Positions 1 through 7,585 of a stretch of DNA of 64,000 bases are shown one piece after another. The position numbers and the translations under genes were made by a program. The stretch lies in contig JACJXD010000005.1 in the NCBI GenBank assembly GCA_020636845.1, positions 1 to 64,000 of the forward strand. The letters are read 5' to 3'. Below the pieces are notes generated by a model. It did no database searches. It had not been told where the DNA came from and saw only the letters and a program-made list of their open reading frames with translations. Source of the DNA: Bacteroidales bacterium. GTDB taxonomy: Bacteria; Bacteroidota; Bacteroidia; Bacteroidales; Tenuifilaceae. Every line of letters starts with the position of its first letter. Position 1 is the stretch's first letter.

Positions 1-247
1 GCATTCCGTTGTTTATTTCATCTGAAATAAAAACAGAGTTTTCTAACTCTAGTTTGTCGTTATTTACATTTTGGCTTCTAATAAAGAGAATTCCTTCACT
101 TGAGTATGTTACTTCACCGCCTAAGGGGGTTTTTCCGCTATTTACCTTTCTCGCTACATCTCCCAAATTTGTTTTAATCCACTCCTCGCTAAACTCAGGG
201 AATCTCAAATTGGGAACCTTAGCGATTTTCTTTGATATTTTTGTCAT
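1..247 (-). CDS. hsdS: Type I restriction-modification specificity subunit, N-terminal part (runs off the window)
   Basis: The reverse complement from the ATG at 247 gives 82 open codons to the window edge, beginning MTKISKKIAKVPNLRFPEF and continuing with EEWIKTNLGDVARKVNSGKT. An opening of the form 'VPxLRFPEFxxEW...LGDV...GKTP' is typical of the first target-recognition domain of HsdS, the subunit that selects the DNA sequence methylated and cut by a type I complex. The rest of the gene and any hsdM lie to the left, outside the window. It points away from the recombinase (340) and hsdR (1341), which is the orientation expected for an invertible hsdS cassette. Family assignment is fairly secure; allele, length and intactness cannot be judged from this fragment. 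Confidence 0.82.
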   Translation of the reverse strand, partial: MTKISKKIAKVPNLRFPEFSEEWIKTNLGDVARKVNSGKTPLGGEVTYSSEGILFIRSQNVNNDKLELENSVFISDEINNGM

Positions 248-339
248 AATTCACAAAAAAATCAAATCTAGTATTAAGGAATTAGAAACCCAAATTTATT
301 TCCTTTGGGATTAGCAATTAATTTTAATCTTTATTCTTT

Positions 340-1266
340 ATGAAAGGACAAAAAACAATTTCTGAAATCGTGGATTTATGGAAAGAAGACAAAAAGCAGT
401 ATGTAAAAAAATCGAGCTATTCGGCCTATATGCTTTTAATGGAAAACCATCTGTTGCCGGTATTTGGACATAAGTACAAAATTGAGGAACCGGAGGTGCA
501 GAACTTCGTGTTCCAAAAGTTAGATCAGGGACTTAGTCAGAAAACGGTAAAGGATATTCTAATTGTACTGAAAATGGTACTCAAGTTCGGTGTTAAAAAC
601 AAGTGGCTGGAACATCAACCACTCGATATTCAATTCCCAACCACACGGGAAAAGCACAATGTTGAAGTGTTAAGCCGTGCCAACCAAAAAAAGATAATGC
701 AGTACATTCAGGAACACTTTACTTTTCGAAATTTAGGCGTGTACATCTGCCTTTGTTCGGGCATGCGAATTGGGGAAATCTGCGCCCTTACCTGGAGTGA
801 CATTGACACAGACAATGGGGTTATTAACGTTAAAAGGACCATACAGCGCATTTATACCATCGATGAAGGTATTCATAAAACGGAAATCATACTCGACACT
901 CCCAAAACCAAGAACTCCATTCGCGAAATCCCAATGAACAAAGATTTGCTAAGAATGCTAAAACCCATCAAGAAAATTGTCAACAATTCTTTTTTCGTTC
1001 TGACAAACGAGGAAAAACCTACCGAGCCAAGAACCTACAGAACTTACTACAAAAACCTAATGAAAGAGATGGGTATGCCTGAACTAAAATTTCACGGACT
1101 TAGGCATAGCTTTGCCACAAGGTGCATAGAAAGCAATTGCGATTATAAAACGGTAAGTGTTTTGCTAGGTCATTCCAACATCAGCACTACTCTAAATCTT
1201 TACGTACATCCCAATTTGGAACAAAAAAAGAAAGCAATTGACCAGATGTTTCGAAGTCTAAAATGA
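340..1266 (+). CDS. Tyrosine recombinase, probable hsdS invertase
   Basis: This 308-residue protein has the two-part layout of a phage-integrase family recombinase. An N-terminal SAM-like core-binding domain spans about residues 1-100 and the catalytic domain about 110-300. Catalytic landmarks are visible: the first Arg in LCSGMRIGEICALTW, HGLRHSFATR carrying the His-x-x-Arg pair, the following His in LLGHSNISTT, and the nucleophilic Tyr in LNLYVHP. The enzyme therefore looks intact. It sits between the divergent hsdS fragment and hsdR. In Bacteroidota this position is usually held by a recombinase that inverts or shuffles hsdS segments, so a role in phase variation is the best inference. Integration of a mobile island is the alternative. 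There are 92 bp to the hsdS start and 74 bp to hsdR. Confidence 0.88.
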   Translation: MKGQKTISEIVDLWKEDKKQYVKKSSYSAYMLLMENHLLPVFGHKYKIEEPEVQNFVFQKLDQGLSQKTVKDILIVLKMVLKFGVKNKWLEHQPLDIQFPTTREKHNVEVLSRANQKKIMQYIQEHFTFRNLGVYICLCSGMRIGEICALTWSDIDTDNGVINVKRTIQRIYTIDEGIHKTEIILDTPKTKNSIREIPMNKDLLRMLKPIKKIVNNSFFVLTNEEKPTEPRTYRTYYKNLMKEMGMPELKFHGLRHSFATRCIESNCDYKTVSVLLGHSNISTTLNLYVHPNLEQKKKAIDQMFRSLK

Positions 1267-1307
1267 TTATTCAAATTTTCAAAACAATTATCGACCTTTA
1301 AAATTGA

Positions 1308-1315
1308 TATATTTG
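1308..1315 (+). promoter_or_regulatory. Candidate -7 box for hsdR
   Basis: TATATTTG matches the Bacteroidota -7 consensus TAnnTTTG and lies 25 bp before the hsdR ATG. No convincing TTG -33 element is seen 19-21 bp upstream, so the assignment is tentative. Confidence 0.4.
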
Positions 1316-1340
1316 TTACAATGTAGAATATTATAATAAC

Positions 1341-4229
1341 ATGTCGAAACAATCTGAACAAATACTGGAAGAAAAATTGATAGCCCAATTACAAAAATTG
1401 GGCTATCAATATGGACCAATTTCAAATGAGGAAGGTCTTTTAGTCAACTTAAAAAAGCAACTAGAAAAGCACAACAACTTCAGCCTTTCAAACAACGAAT
1501 TTGATAAGGTATTAAATATTCTCAACAAGGGTTCTGTTTTCGAAAAAGCAAAAACCCTTCGAGAAAAGCAACATATTATAAGAGATAACGGCGAAAACCT
1601 TTATTTCGAGTTTTTGCAAACCGAGCACTGGTGCCAAAATCAATTTCAAATTACGCATCAGGTTACAATGGAAGGCAAATATAAAAACCGCTACGATGTT
1701 ACTCTACTAATTAACGGGCTCCCTCTTGTACAAATAGAACTGAAACGCAAAGGAATTGAACTAAAAGAGGCATTCAACCAAATTAATCGCTATCAACGTC
1801 ATTCATTTGGGGCAAATACAGGGCTATTCCAATATATACAAATTTTTATCATTTCAAATGGTGTTAATACCAAGTATTACGCAAATAATCGAAACCAATC
1901 GTTTAAGCAAACCTTTTTTTGGACTGATAAGGAAAACAAAAGGTTAACCAACATTCTCAATGGTTTTACAAATGAATTTTTAGAACCCTGTCACATATCA
2001 AAAATGATATGCAAATACATAGTACTGAACGAAACGCAAAAAGCACTAATGGTATTACGTCCATATCAGTATTACGCCGTTGAAGCGCTTATCGACAGGG
2101 TAATGCACAGCCAAAAGAACGGCTATATTTGGCACACTACAGGCTCAGGAAAAACCCTTACGTCATTCAAAGCAAGCCAAATTCTTACCAAACTCCCCAA
2201 AGTTAAAAAGGTTGTTTTTGTAGTTGACCGCAAAGATTTGGATTATCAAACTTCCAAAGAGTTTAATAGTTTTAGTAAGGGATGCATTGATGGTACTGAC
2301 AATACAAGGGAATTGGTACAACAATTTACCGATGATACAAAACCACTAATTGTTACAACCATTCAGAAACTAAATACAGCGATAAGCAAGCAACGTTACA
2401 TATCCAAGTTGGAGAAAATCAAAAACGAACGCATTATTTTCATCTTCGACGAGTGCCACCGCTCTCAGTTCGGCGAAACTCATAAGCGAATAACTAAATT
2501 CTTTAATAACATTCAACTGTTCGGGTTTACAGGCACGCCCATTTTCGCTGAAAATGCTGTAAAAAACGAACTAGGTAAACGAACCACAGCACAATTATTT
2601 GATGAATGCTTACATAAATATGTTATTACGGATGCAATTCGAGACGAAAATGTTTTGAAATTTTCAGTTGAATATGTAGGCAGGTACAGGAAAAAGGACA
2701 GTGCCACTGAAATTGACATTGAAGTAGAAGATATCGACACCCAGGAACTAATGGAATCACCAGAACGTTTCGAAAAAATTGTAGATTATATTATTGCCAA
2801 TCATGGTAGAAAAACACATAACAAAGAGTTCTCTGCAATCCTCTGTGTAAGCAGTGTTCAATCGCTTATTAAATACTACGACATTTTTCAAAGAAAAAAA
2901 GAAGATGGTCAACATGACTTGCGAATTGCTACCATTTTTAGTTACGTAGCCAACGAAGACGATGCCGATGCCAATGGATTTATTCCTGAGGAGTTATCAA
3001 TAACTGAAGAACCAAGGGTTTTGTACGGGCTCAATGCGCATAGCCGAGAAAAACTAGACCAATACATTGAAAATTACAACAAAATGTTTGGAACTAATTT
3101 TTCAACCAAGGATAGCGAATCATTTTATAACTATTACAACGATATATCAAAAAAACTTAAGGATAGAGAGCGTTTACCAGAAAACCCAGACGATCGAATT
3201 GATATTCTTTTAGTGGTAAATATGTTTTTAACAGGTTTCGATGCAAAAAAAATTAATACAATATACGTTGACAAAAACCTTAAATATCATGGGTTAATAC
3301 AAACCTACTCCCGTTCAAACCGTATTCTTAATGAGCAAAAATCACAAGGGAATATTGTTGTCTTCCGTAATCTTAAAAATGCAACTGACGAAGCGATAAC
3401 CTTATTTAGCAACAAGGAAGCCATTGAAATTATAATTATGAAGCCTTATGAAGAGTATGTTAAGAAATTTAATGAGGCCTTTATAGCATTGCTAAAAATT
3501 ACCCCAACAGTAGATAGCGTAAATGAATTAAAATCAGAAGATGATGAGTTTGAATTTGTAAAGTCATTCAGAGACCTAATGCGAATCAAGAACATCCTTG
3601 TAACTTTTTCCGATTTCAACTGGGAAGATTTATCAATGGGTGAACAATTATTTGAGAATTATAAAAGTAAGTATCTTGATCTATACGAAAAAGTAAAGAA
3701 TGAACATCAGAAGGAAAAAGTATCTATTCTTGAGGACGTGGATTTTGAGTTGGAACTAATTCACCGTGATGAAATCAATGTTGCCTACATCATTCAACTA
3801 TTAATTAAACTTAAATCAAAGGTTAAAAAGGATGTAGAACAAACCGAAAAAGAAATCTTCAACCTTCTCAACACAGTTACCCACTTACGAAGCAAACGTG
3901 AGTTGATTGAACAATTTATTCAGGATAATTTACCTGAAATAACAAATTCAGATGATATTCCACAAGAATTTGAAAGATTCTGGAATGCAGAACAGCAAAA
4001 AGCTTTTGACCAATTGGTAAAGGATGAGAATCTTTCACCCGAAAAAACTCAAACTTTAATTGAAGACTATTTATATGCAGAAAAAGAACCTCTGCGCGAT
4101 GAAATTCTTGATCTTTTAGAAGGTGAAAAGCCAACCCTTTTGGAGCGAAAAAAAATTGGTAACAGAATTTTAAAGCGAATACTGAATTTTGTCGATACTT
4201 TCATTAATGGCAGCGATATAAGTAAGTAG
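1341..4229 (+). CDS. hsdR: Type I restriction endonuclease subunit R
   Basis: This 962-residue protein is the motor and nuclease subunit of a type I restriction system; it translocates DNA and cleaves unmethylated molecules. The N-terminal nuclease domain shows the PD-(D/E)xK residues Asp119, Glu133 and Lys135 (in QIELKRKG), followed by the QxxxY motif around 149 (NQINRYQRH). The SF2 helicase part carries Walker A (HTTGSGKT, about residues 265-272), a DECH box near 370, the TGTP motif III and the C-terminal helicase motif in GLIQTYSRSNRI. The C-terminal ~200 residues are helical and probably dock on the methyltransferase. Length is normal and all core motifs are present, so it should be functional. 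Its partners HsdM and most of HsdS lie off the left edge. Confidence 0.95.
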   Translation: MSKQSEQILEEKLIAQLQKLGYQYGPISNEEGLLVNLKKQLEKHNNFSLSNNEFDKVLNILNKGSVFEKAKTLREKQHIIRDNGENLYFEFLQTEHWCQNQFQITHQVTMEGKYKNRYDVTLLINGLPLVQIELKRKGIELKEAFNQINRYQRHSFGANTGLFQYIQIFIISNGVNTKYYANNRNQSFKQTFFWTDKENKRLTNILNGFTNEFLEPCHISKMICKYIVLNETQKALMVLRPYQYYAVEALIDRVMHSQKNGYIWHTTGSGKTLTSFKASQILTKLPKVKKVVFVVDRKDLDYQTSKEFNSFSKGCIDGTDNTRELVQQFTDDTKPLIVTTIQKLNTAISKQRYISKLEKIKNERIIFIFDECHRSQFGETHKRITKFFNNIQLFGFTGTPIFAENAVKNELGKRTTAQLFDECLHKYVITDAIRDENVLKFSVEYVGRYRKKDSATEIDIEVEDIDTQELMESPERFEKIVDYIIANHGRKTHNKEFSAILCVSSVQSLIKYYDIFQRKKEDGQHDLRIATIFSYVANEDDADANGFIPEELSITEEPRVLYGLNAHSREKLDQYIENYNKMFGTNFSTKDSESFYNYYNDISKKLKDRERLPENPDDRIDILLVVNMFLTGFDAKKINTIYVDKNLKYHGLIQTYSRSNRILNEQKSQGNIVVFRNLKNATDEAITLFSNKEAIEIIIMKPYEEYVKKFNEAFIALLKITPTVDSVNELKSEDDEFEFVKSFRDLMRIKNILVTFSDFNWEDLSMGEQLFENYKSKYLDLYEKVKNEHQKEKVSILEDVDFELELIHRDEINVAYIIQLLIKLKSKVKKDVEQTEKEIFNLLNTVTHLRSKRELIEQFIQDNLPEITNSDDIPQEFERFWNAEQQKAFDQLVKDENLSPEKTQTLIEDYLYAEKEPLRDEILDLLEGEKPTLLERKKIGNRILKRILNFVDTFINGSDISK

Positions 4230-4311
4230 TTTTAGATAGAAAAACATGTTTCTAAAGTAATTGAAATAGAATATCAGATAGAAATCTAATCAAAAACGTA
4301 TTGAATAGAAC

Positions 4312-4343
4312 AAAAAAGGCTTTCATTCCTGAAAGTCTTTTTC
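4312..4343. terminator. Bidirectional intrinsic terminator
   Basis: A hairpin with a 12-bp stem (AAAGGCTTTCA paired with TGAAAGTCTTT, one G-T pair, loop TTCC) is flanked by A-runs on the left and T-runs on the right, so it can stop transcription from either side. It lies about 80 bp after hsdR. On the minus strand it directly follows the tRNA-like 3' end at 4347-4360, as a tRNA terminator would. Confidence 0.7.
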
Positions 4344-4346
4344 TTT

Positions 4347-4360
4347 GTAGCGAGAGGCGG
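4347..4360 (-). repeat. Near-copy of the tRNA-Met 3' end, possible attachment-site remnant
   Basis: The 14 bases GTAGCGAGAGGCGG match 13 of 14 bases at 6753-6766, which are the 3' end of the tRNA-Met gene plus one base. Both copies are in the same orientation and are preceded by a T-rich stretch and a hairpin terminator. The two copies bracket hipBA. This is what a tRNA-integrating element leaves at its far end, but 14 bp is short and chance cannot be excluded. Confidence 0.4.
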
Positions 4361-4407
4361 TTTTTTTTAATAAATTTCTATTCTGTAGCGCAATATTAAA
4401 ACTATAT

Positions 4408-4429
4408 AATGATAAATATATTTATCATT
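4408..4429. promoter_or_regulatory. Perfect 22-bp palindrome, candidate HipB operator
   Basis: Two inverted half-sites, AATGATAAAT and ATTTATCATT, are separated by AT, forming an uninterrupted 22-bp palindrome. It lies 32 bp upstream of hipB and covers the -33 region of the promoter at 4436. HipB-type proteins bind as dimers to palindromes and repress their own operon, so autoregulation is likely. Binding by this particular HipB is inference. Confidence 0.65.
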
Positions 4430-4435
4430 TTTATA

Positions 4436-4443
4436 TATATTTG
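4436..4443 (+). promoter_or_regulatory. Candidate -7 box for hipBA
   Basis: TATATTTG matches TAnnTTTG and lies 18 bp before the hipB ATG. The -33 position falls inside the palindrome at 4408-4429, consistent with repression by occlusion. Confidence 0.5.
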
Positions 4444-4461
4444 TAAATTATATTTTACATT

Positions 4462-4806
4462 ATGAAAGCAAAAAGTCAAACTTTTTTGCCCAAAGTTCAA
4501 AAATCTATAGTTGAACTAGGGGAAAACATCAAATTAGCAAGGTTAAGGCGTAAATATAGTGCCGAGCAGGTTGCTGAAAGGGCAAATATCAGTAGGCCTA
4601 CTCTACTTGCTATTGAAAAAGGGCTTCCAAGCGTAAGCATTGGCGCAATAGCTAATGTACTTTTTGTTCTAGGGCTTGAAAAAGATATAATGGAAGTGGC
4701 CAAGGACGATAAACTTGGAAGAAGACTACAAGATGCAAAACTTATAGTGAAAGAAAGAGCTCCAAAAAGAGTAAAAGGGAACCTAACCAACAACGAAAAT
4801 GAGTAA
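4462..4806 (+). CDS. hipB: HipB-type XRE-family antitoxin
   Basis: This 114-residue protein has one XRE/Cro-type helix-turn-helix at about residues 15-75. It contains the pattern GENIKLARLRRKYSAEQVAE followed by ISRPTLLAIEKG, the typical scaffold and recognition helices. The basic tail (KERAPKRVKGN) probably contacts the partner or DNA. In HipBA modules this protein neutralises the HipA kinase and represses the operon. The gene overlaps hipA by 8 bp, implying translational coupling, and a perfect palindrome lies just upstream. HipB assignment rests mainly on this pairing, because the HTH family alone is very broad. Confidence 0.85.
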   Translation: MKAKSQTFLPKVQKSIVELGENIKLARLRRKYSAEQVAERANISRPTLLAIEKGLPSVSIGAIANVLFVLGLEKDIMEVAKDDKLGRRLQDAKLIVKERAPKRVKGNLTNNENE

Positions 4807-6070
4807 TCGAAGAGAAATATATGTTTTTGCAAATTGGATAGGAATAACCAACCCTATGTATATGGGCTTGTTAACCGCAGAATATGTTAGAGGAAAAGAG
4901 GTTTTTTCTTTTAGCTATTCAAAGGAATGGCTAACCTCTGGACATTCTCAAGTGCTCGACCCCGACCTGCAACTTTTCGATGGCACTCAGTATGCAAGCG
5001 AAGAAAAGCAAAATTTCGGCATTTTCCTTGATTCTTCTCCAGATAGATGGGGGCGGGTTTTGATGAAAAGACGTGAATCGGCCATGGCAAGAAGAGAAAA
5101 AAGAAATGAGAGAACCCTTAAAGAAACTGATTACCTACTTGGAGTCTTTGATGGACATCGAATGGGGGCTTTACGATTTAAAGATACAATTGATGGTCCA
5201 TTTTTAAACGATAATAAGGAGTTTGCATCCCCTCCTTGGACATCGCTTCGAGAGCTAGAAGAGATAAGTCTTAAACTTGAAGACGATAACGCTCAAGAAA
5301 ATCCAGATTATTGGAAATGGTTAACCATGCTAGTCAACCCCGGTTCATCCATTGGAGGCGCAAGACCCAAGGCAAGCGTAACTGATGACAAAAAAAAATT
5401 ATGGATCGCAAAATTTCCAAGTCGTAACGATGATAAGGATATTGGAGCTTGGGAAATGGTAGCAAACGACTTAGCAAAGAAAGCGGGTATAAATACTGCT
5501 GAAGCCAAGATTCAAAGATTCTCCAATAGGTACCACACTTATCTTACAAAGAGATTTGACAGGACGAATATAGAAGACCGAATTCACTACGCTTCGGCAA
5601 TGACTATGCTAGGCTATAATGATGGTGCTAGTTTTCATGATGGAGTTAGTTATATTGAACTTGCAGAATTTATAACAAGGCATGGTTCTAATGTTGATAG
5701 AGACCTAGAGGAACTTTGGCGCAGAATTGTATTCAGCATTTGCATATCCAACACAGACGACCACCTAAGGAATCACGGGTTTATTCTAACGGAAAAAGGG
5801 TGGGCACTCTCCCCTGCTTTTGACATTAATCCAAATGAAAACGGCACAGGGCTATCTTTGAATATTTCGCTGGATGACAACTCTCTTGACATTGAACTAG
5901 CCCTTTCGGTGATTGGCTATTTTAGGTTGAGTAACACAAAAGCATTAACTATAATCGAGCAAATCGAGAAGGTCACTAGGAACTGGCAAAAAATTGCAAG
6001 CAACTACAATATTCCGAAATCGGAGCAGGAATTAATGGAAATTGCATTTAACAGGTATAAGTACAAATGA
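4799..6070 (+). CDS. hipA: HipA-family serine/threonine kinase toxin
   Basis: The 423 residues cover a full-length HipA (the E. coli protein is about 440), including the N-terminal HipA domain that some Bacteroidota encode as a separate gene. Seen are the P-loop-like SIGGARPKASV (from about residue 183), TKRFDR, the catalytic loop SNTDDHLRNHG (Asp320 as probable base) and the metal-binding segment LSPAFDINP. HipA kinases phosphorylate translation factors, classically glutamyl-tRNA synthetase, and cause growth arrest; the target here is unknown. All catalytic motifs are intact. The module is probably horizontally acquired, given its position between the restriction locus and a tRNA gene. Confidence 0.93.
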   Translation: MSNRREIYVFANWIGITNPMYMGLLTAEYVRGKEVFSFSYSKEWLTSGHSQVLDPDLQLFDGTQYASEEKQNFGIFLDSSPDRWGRVLMKRRESAMARREKRNERTLKETDYLLGVFDGHRMGALRFKDTIDGPFLNDNKEFASPPWTSLRELEEISLKLEDDNAQENPDYWKWLTMLVNPGSSIGGARPKASVTDDKKKLWIAKFPSRNDDKDIGAWEMVANDLAKKAGINTAEAKIQRFSNRYHTYLTKRFDRTNIEDRIHYASAMTMLGYNDGASFHDGVSYIELAEFITRHGSNVDRDLEELWRRIVFSICISNTDDHLRNHGFILTEKGWALSPAFDINPNENGTGLSLNISLDDNSLDIELALSVIGYFRLSNTKALTIIEQIEKVTRNWQKIASNYNIPKSEQELMEIAFNRYKYK

Positions 6071-6465
6071 ACAATGAGAAACTCCAAATTCCCTCAGAAT
6101 TATTTGTTTTGGTATAGCAAAAGAAGAAACAATCTTCAAACCCTTTTCTAAGAGAATACCCTCAAGGGGAAAAAACTTATTCGTAAAATTACCTTTGGCA
6201 GATGTATTTATTGTTTGGGGAATGGCAACGAACCTAAATTTCGACAAAAACAACTCCACCTTTTCTAAATAATCCTTTAGTCTAAAATTTTCTTTGTTAT
6301 CCTTCATTCTACTTTTAGCAATTTGGTCATTGTTTTTTAGGCAGCAAATTACCAAAACAACCAAAGGACTATCTAAACACAATAAAATCAAGTAAAATTA
6401 CATCCGAAATAAGGTTGCATAATCTCAAAAACAACAAATTTGAGTAGCCTATTTCAAGAAATAAT

Positions 6466-6572
6466 GTACTTTTTTCTCACACTATCGCACTTTTTTCAAC
6501 ATTTAGGGCACTTTTTTGAAGTTTTCAACAACTTTCTATGCACTACAAGGACACTTTTTTAGTACTTTTTTT
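6466..6572. repeat. Phased array of T-tract repeats (about 21-bp period)
   Basis: ACTTTTTT starts at 6468, 6489 and 6510, with a decayed copy (ACTTTCTA) at 6531, then 6553 and 6564. The first five starts are spaced 21, 21, 21 and 22 bp, close to two helical turns, so the T-tracts lie on one face of the helix and should bend the DNA. The array sits in the 680-bp gap between hipA and tRNA-Met. Its role is unknown: protein-binding iterons, a recombination arm-site cluster or a bent upstream promoter element are all possible. Confidence 0.6.
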
Positions 6573-6617
6573 TAGAATTTTGTCCCAAAAAGTTTTTTAT
6601 GATTAATTTCACACATC

Positions 6618-6737
6618 ATGAGCACAAACTTAACGTACATGGGAATCCCAGCAATTTTAGGCATCTTGTTCTACAAAGTTAGTTTGTGTAACGGTTGTGT
6701 AACAAAACAAAAAACCACTTACGATTTTAAACTGTAA
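6618..6737 (+). CDS. Possible 39-residue ORF, hypothetical
   Basis: An ATG-initiated frame of 39 codons begins MSTNLTYMGIPAILGILFYK and ends within the terminator hairpin of the opposite-strand tRNA-Met. A T-rich promoter-like stretch precedes it. Nothing recognisable is encoded, and running into the tRNA terminator argues against a conserved gene. It may be the 5' stub of a gene lost by deletion or simply chance. Confidence 0.15.
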   Translation: MSTNLTYMGIPAILGILFYKVSLCNGCVTKQKTTYDFKL

Positions 6738-6742
6738 GTGGT
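6714..6742 (-). terminator. Intrinsic terminator of tRNA-Met
   Basis: On the minus strand a 9-bp stem (ACCACTTAC with GTAAGTGGT) is followed directly by TTTTTTGTTTTG. It lies 12 bp after the tRNA 3' end. Confidence 0.75.
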
Positions 6743-6753
6743 TGATTTTCTAG

Positions 6754-6827
6754 TAGCGAGAGCCGGGATTGAACCGGCGACCTCATGATTATGAATCATG
6801 CGCTCTAACCAGCTGAGCTACCTCGCC
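6754..6827 (-). tRNA. tRNA-Met (CAT anticodon)
   Basis: The minus strand folds into a 74-nt cloverleaf: acceptor GGCGAGG against TCTCGCT (G-T pairs at both ends), D-arm with AGCTCAGCTGGTTAGAGCG, anticodon stem CATGA/TCATG around loop TTCATAA (anticodon CAT), T-arm GCCGG-TTCAATC-CCGGC, discriminator A. CCA is not encoded. Elongator tRNA-Met is most likely; a lysidine-modified tRNA-Ile2 also has CAT and cannot be fully excluded. The 3' end faces the hipBA region, the usual side for island integration. Confidence 0.93.
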
Positions 6828-7097
6828 ATGCTAATATTTGCTAAAACAAATTTTTCGATTACTCGAAAAAATTTCAACAAACATGTTTGTCAAACTATCA
6901 ATTTTGCCTTAAAAAACGCCAAATTCAACAAAAGTTGTACGCTTTAAAAGCGTGGCAAAATTATGAAATAATTTTTTCCCTGCAAATTCCGTTATAAAAA
7001 TATTGACACTTCTATGCCTTATCAACAAGTACTGTTAATAAATAAATCATTGAAATTCAGCCTTCTTTTCACAAAAAAAATTATATTGCAGTAATTG

Positions 7098-7511
7098 ATG
7101 AAAAAAACGGAAAAAATGAAAGAAGAAGTTGATGACATTACCAGAGTTGAACTCGAATTTTCTGTAAATACTTCACCAAACATTCTGTTTCAAAGGCTTT
7201 GTACTCCTCATGGTCTTTCGGAATGGTTTGCCGACGATGTTAACCTGTCCGGAAAAACATTTACATTTATATGGAAAGGCACCAGCCGTCAGGCGGAGTT
7301 GGTAGAACTTAAAGTCAACAAGTATGTAAAGTTCCAATGGATTGACGATGATAGCAATGCCTCGTTCTCGTTTAAAATTTCTACAGACGACATTACTGGG
7401 GACATCTCCTTAATTGTAATAGAAGATATTGACGATCCCGAAGAGGAAGAAGAGGTAAAAACGTTATGGCTACATCAGGTTAATGAGTTAAAAAGGGCTA
7501 TTGGTGCTTAA
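7098..7511 (+). CDS. START-like/SRPBCC domain protein
   Basis: This 137-residue protein resembles the AHSA1-like START-fold proteins common in Bacteroidota. An N-terminal strand (VELEFSVNTSPNILFQRL) leads to the signature PHGLSEWFADDVN, then strands containing FIWKGTSRQAELVEL and a C-terminal amphipathic helix ending LWLHQVNELKRAIG. Such folds form a hydrophobic cavity for small ligands or bind chaperones; no specific function is known for this group. The ATG at 7098 is preferred over the TTG at 7095; an internal ATG at 7116 is another option. The acidic run DDPEEEEEVK precedes the last helix. It lies 74 bp before the LPS-export permease gene, so co-transcription is possible. Confidence 0.8.
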   Translation: MKKTEKMKEEVDDITRVELEFSVNTSPNILFQRLCTPHGLSEWFADDVNLSGKTFTFIWKGTSRQAELVELKVNKYVKFQWIDDDSNASFSFKISTDDITGDISLIVIEDIDDPEEEEEVKTLWLHQVNELKRAIGA

Positions 7512-7585
7512 CTATTACTTTTTCACTTAAGTTTAATGGAAAAACCATTACATTTGTCTGGCATTTTTTCATTAAATTTTTCGAA

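Noticed and set aside
9..314. 101-codon plus-strand frame at the left edge
   Set aside because: It is the antisense shadow of the hsdS N-terminus, whose minus-strand translation has clear family sequence.
340..1266. Tyrosine recombinase as the integrase of the hipBA/tRNA-Met island
   Set aside because: It lies outside the segment bounded by the tRNA-like repeats (4347-6766) and directly abuts hsdS, so an hsdS invertase role is more likely; not fully excluded.
4382..4391. Second TGTAGCG match near the tRNA-like repeat
   Set aside because: Only seven or eight bases match, with no continuation into tRNA sequence.
4497..4832. 111-codon minus-strand frame across hipB
   Set aside because: It lies wholly antisense to hipB, which has a good HTH and an operator; the frame is a shadow.
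6032..6391. 119-codon minus-strand frame after hipA
   Set aside because: It overlaps the hipA 3' end, has a Cys/Leu-rich opening, no recognisable motif and no promoter; it is at best a gene relic.
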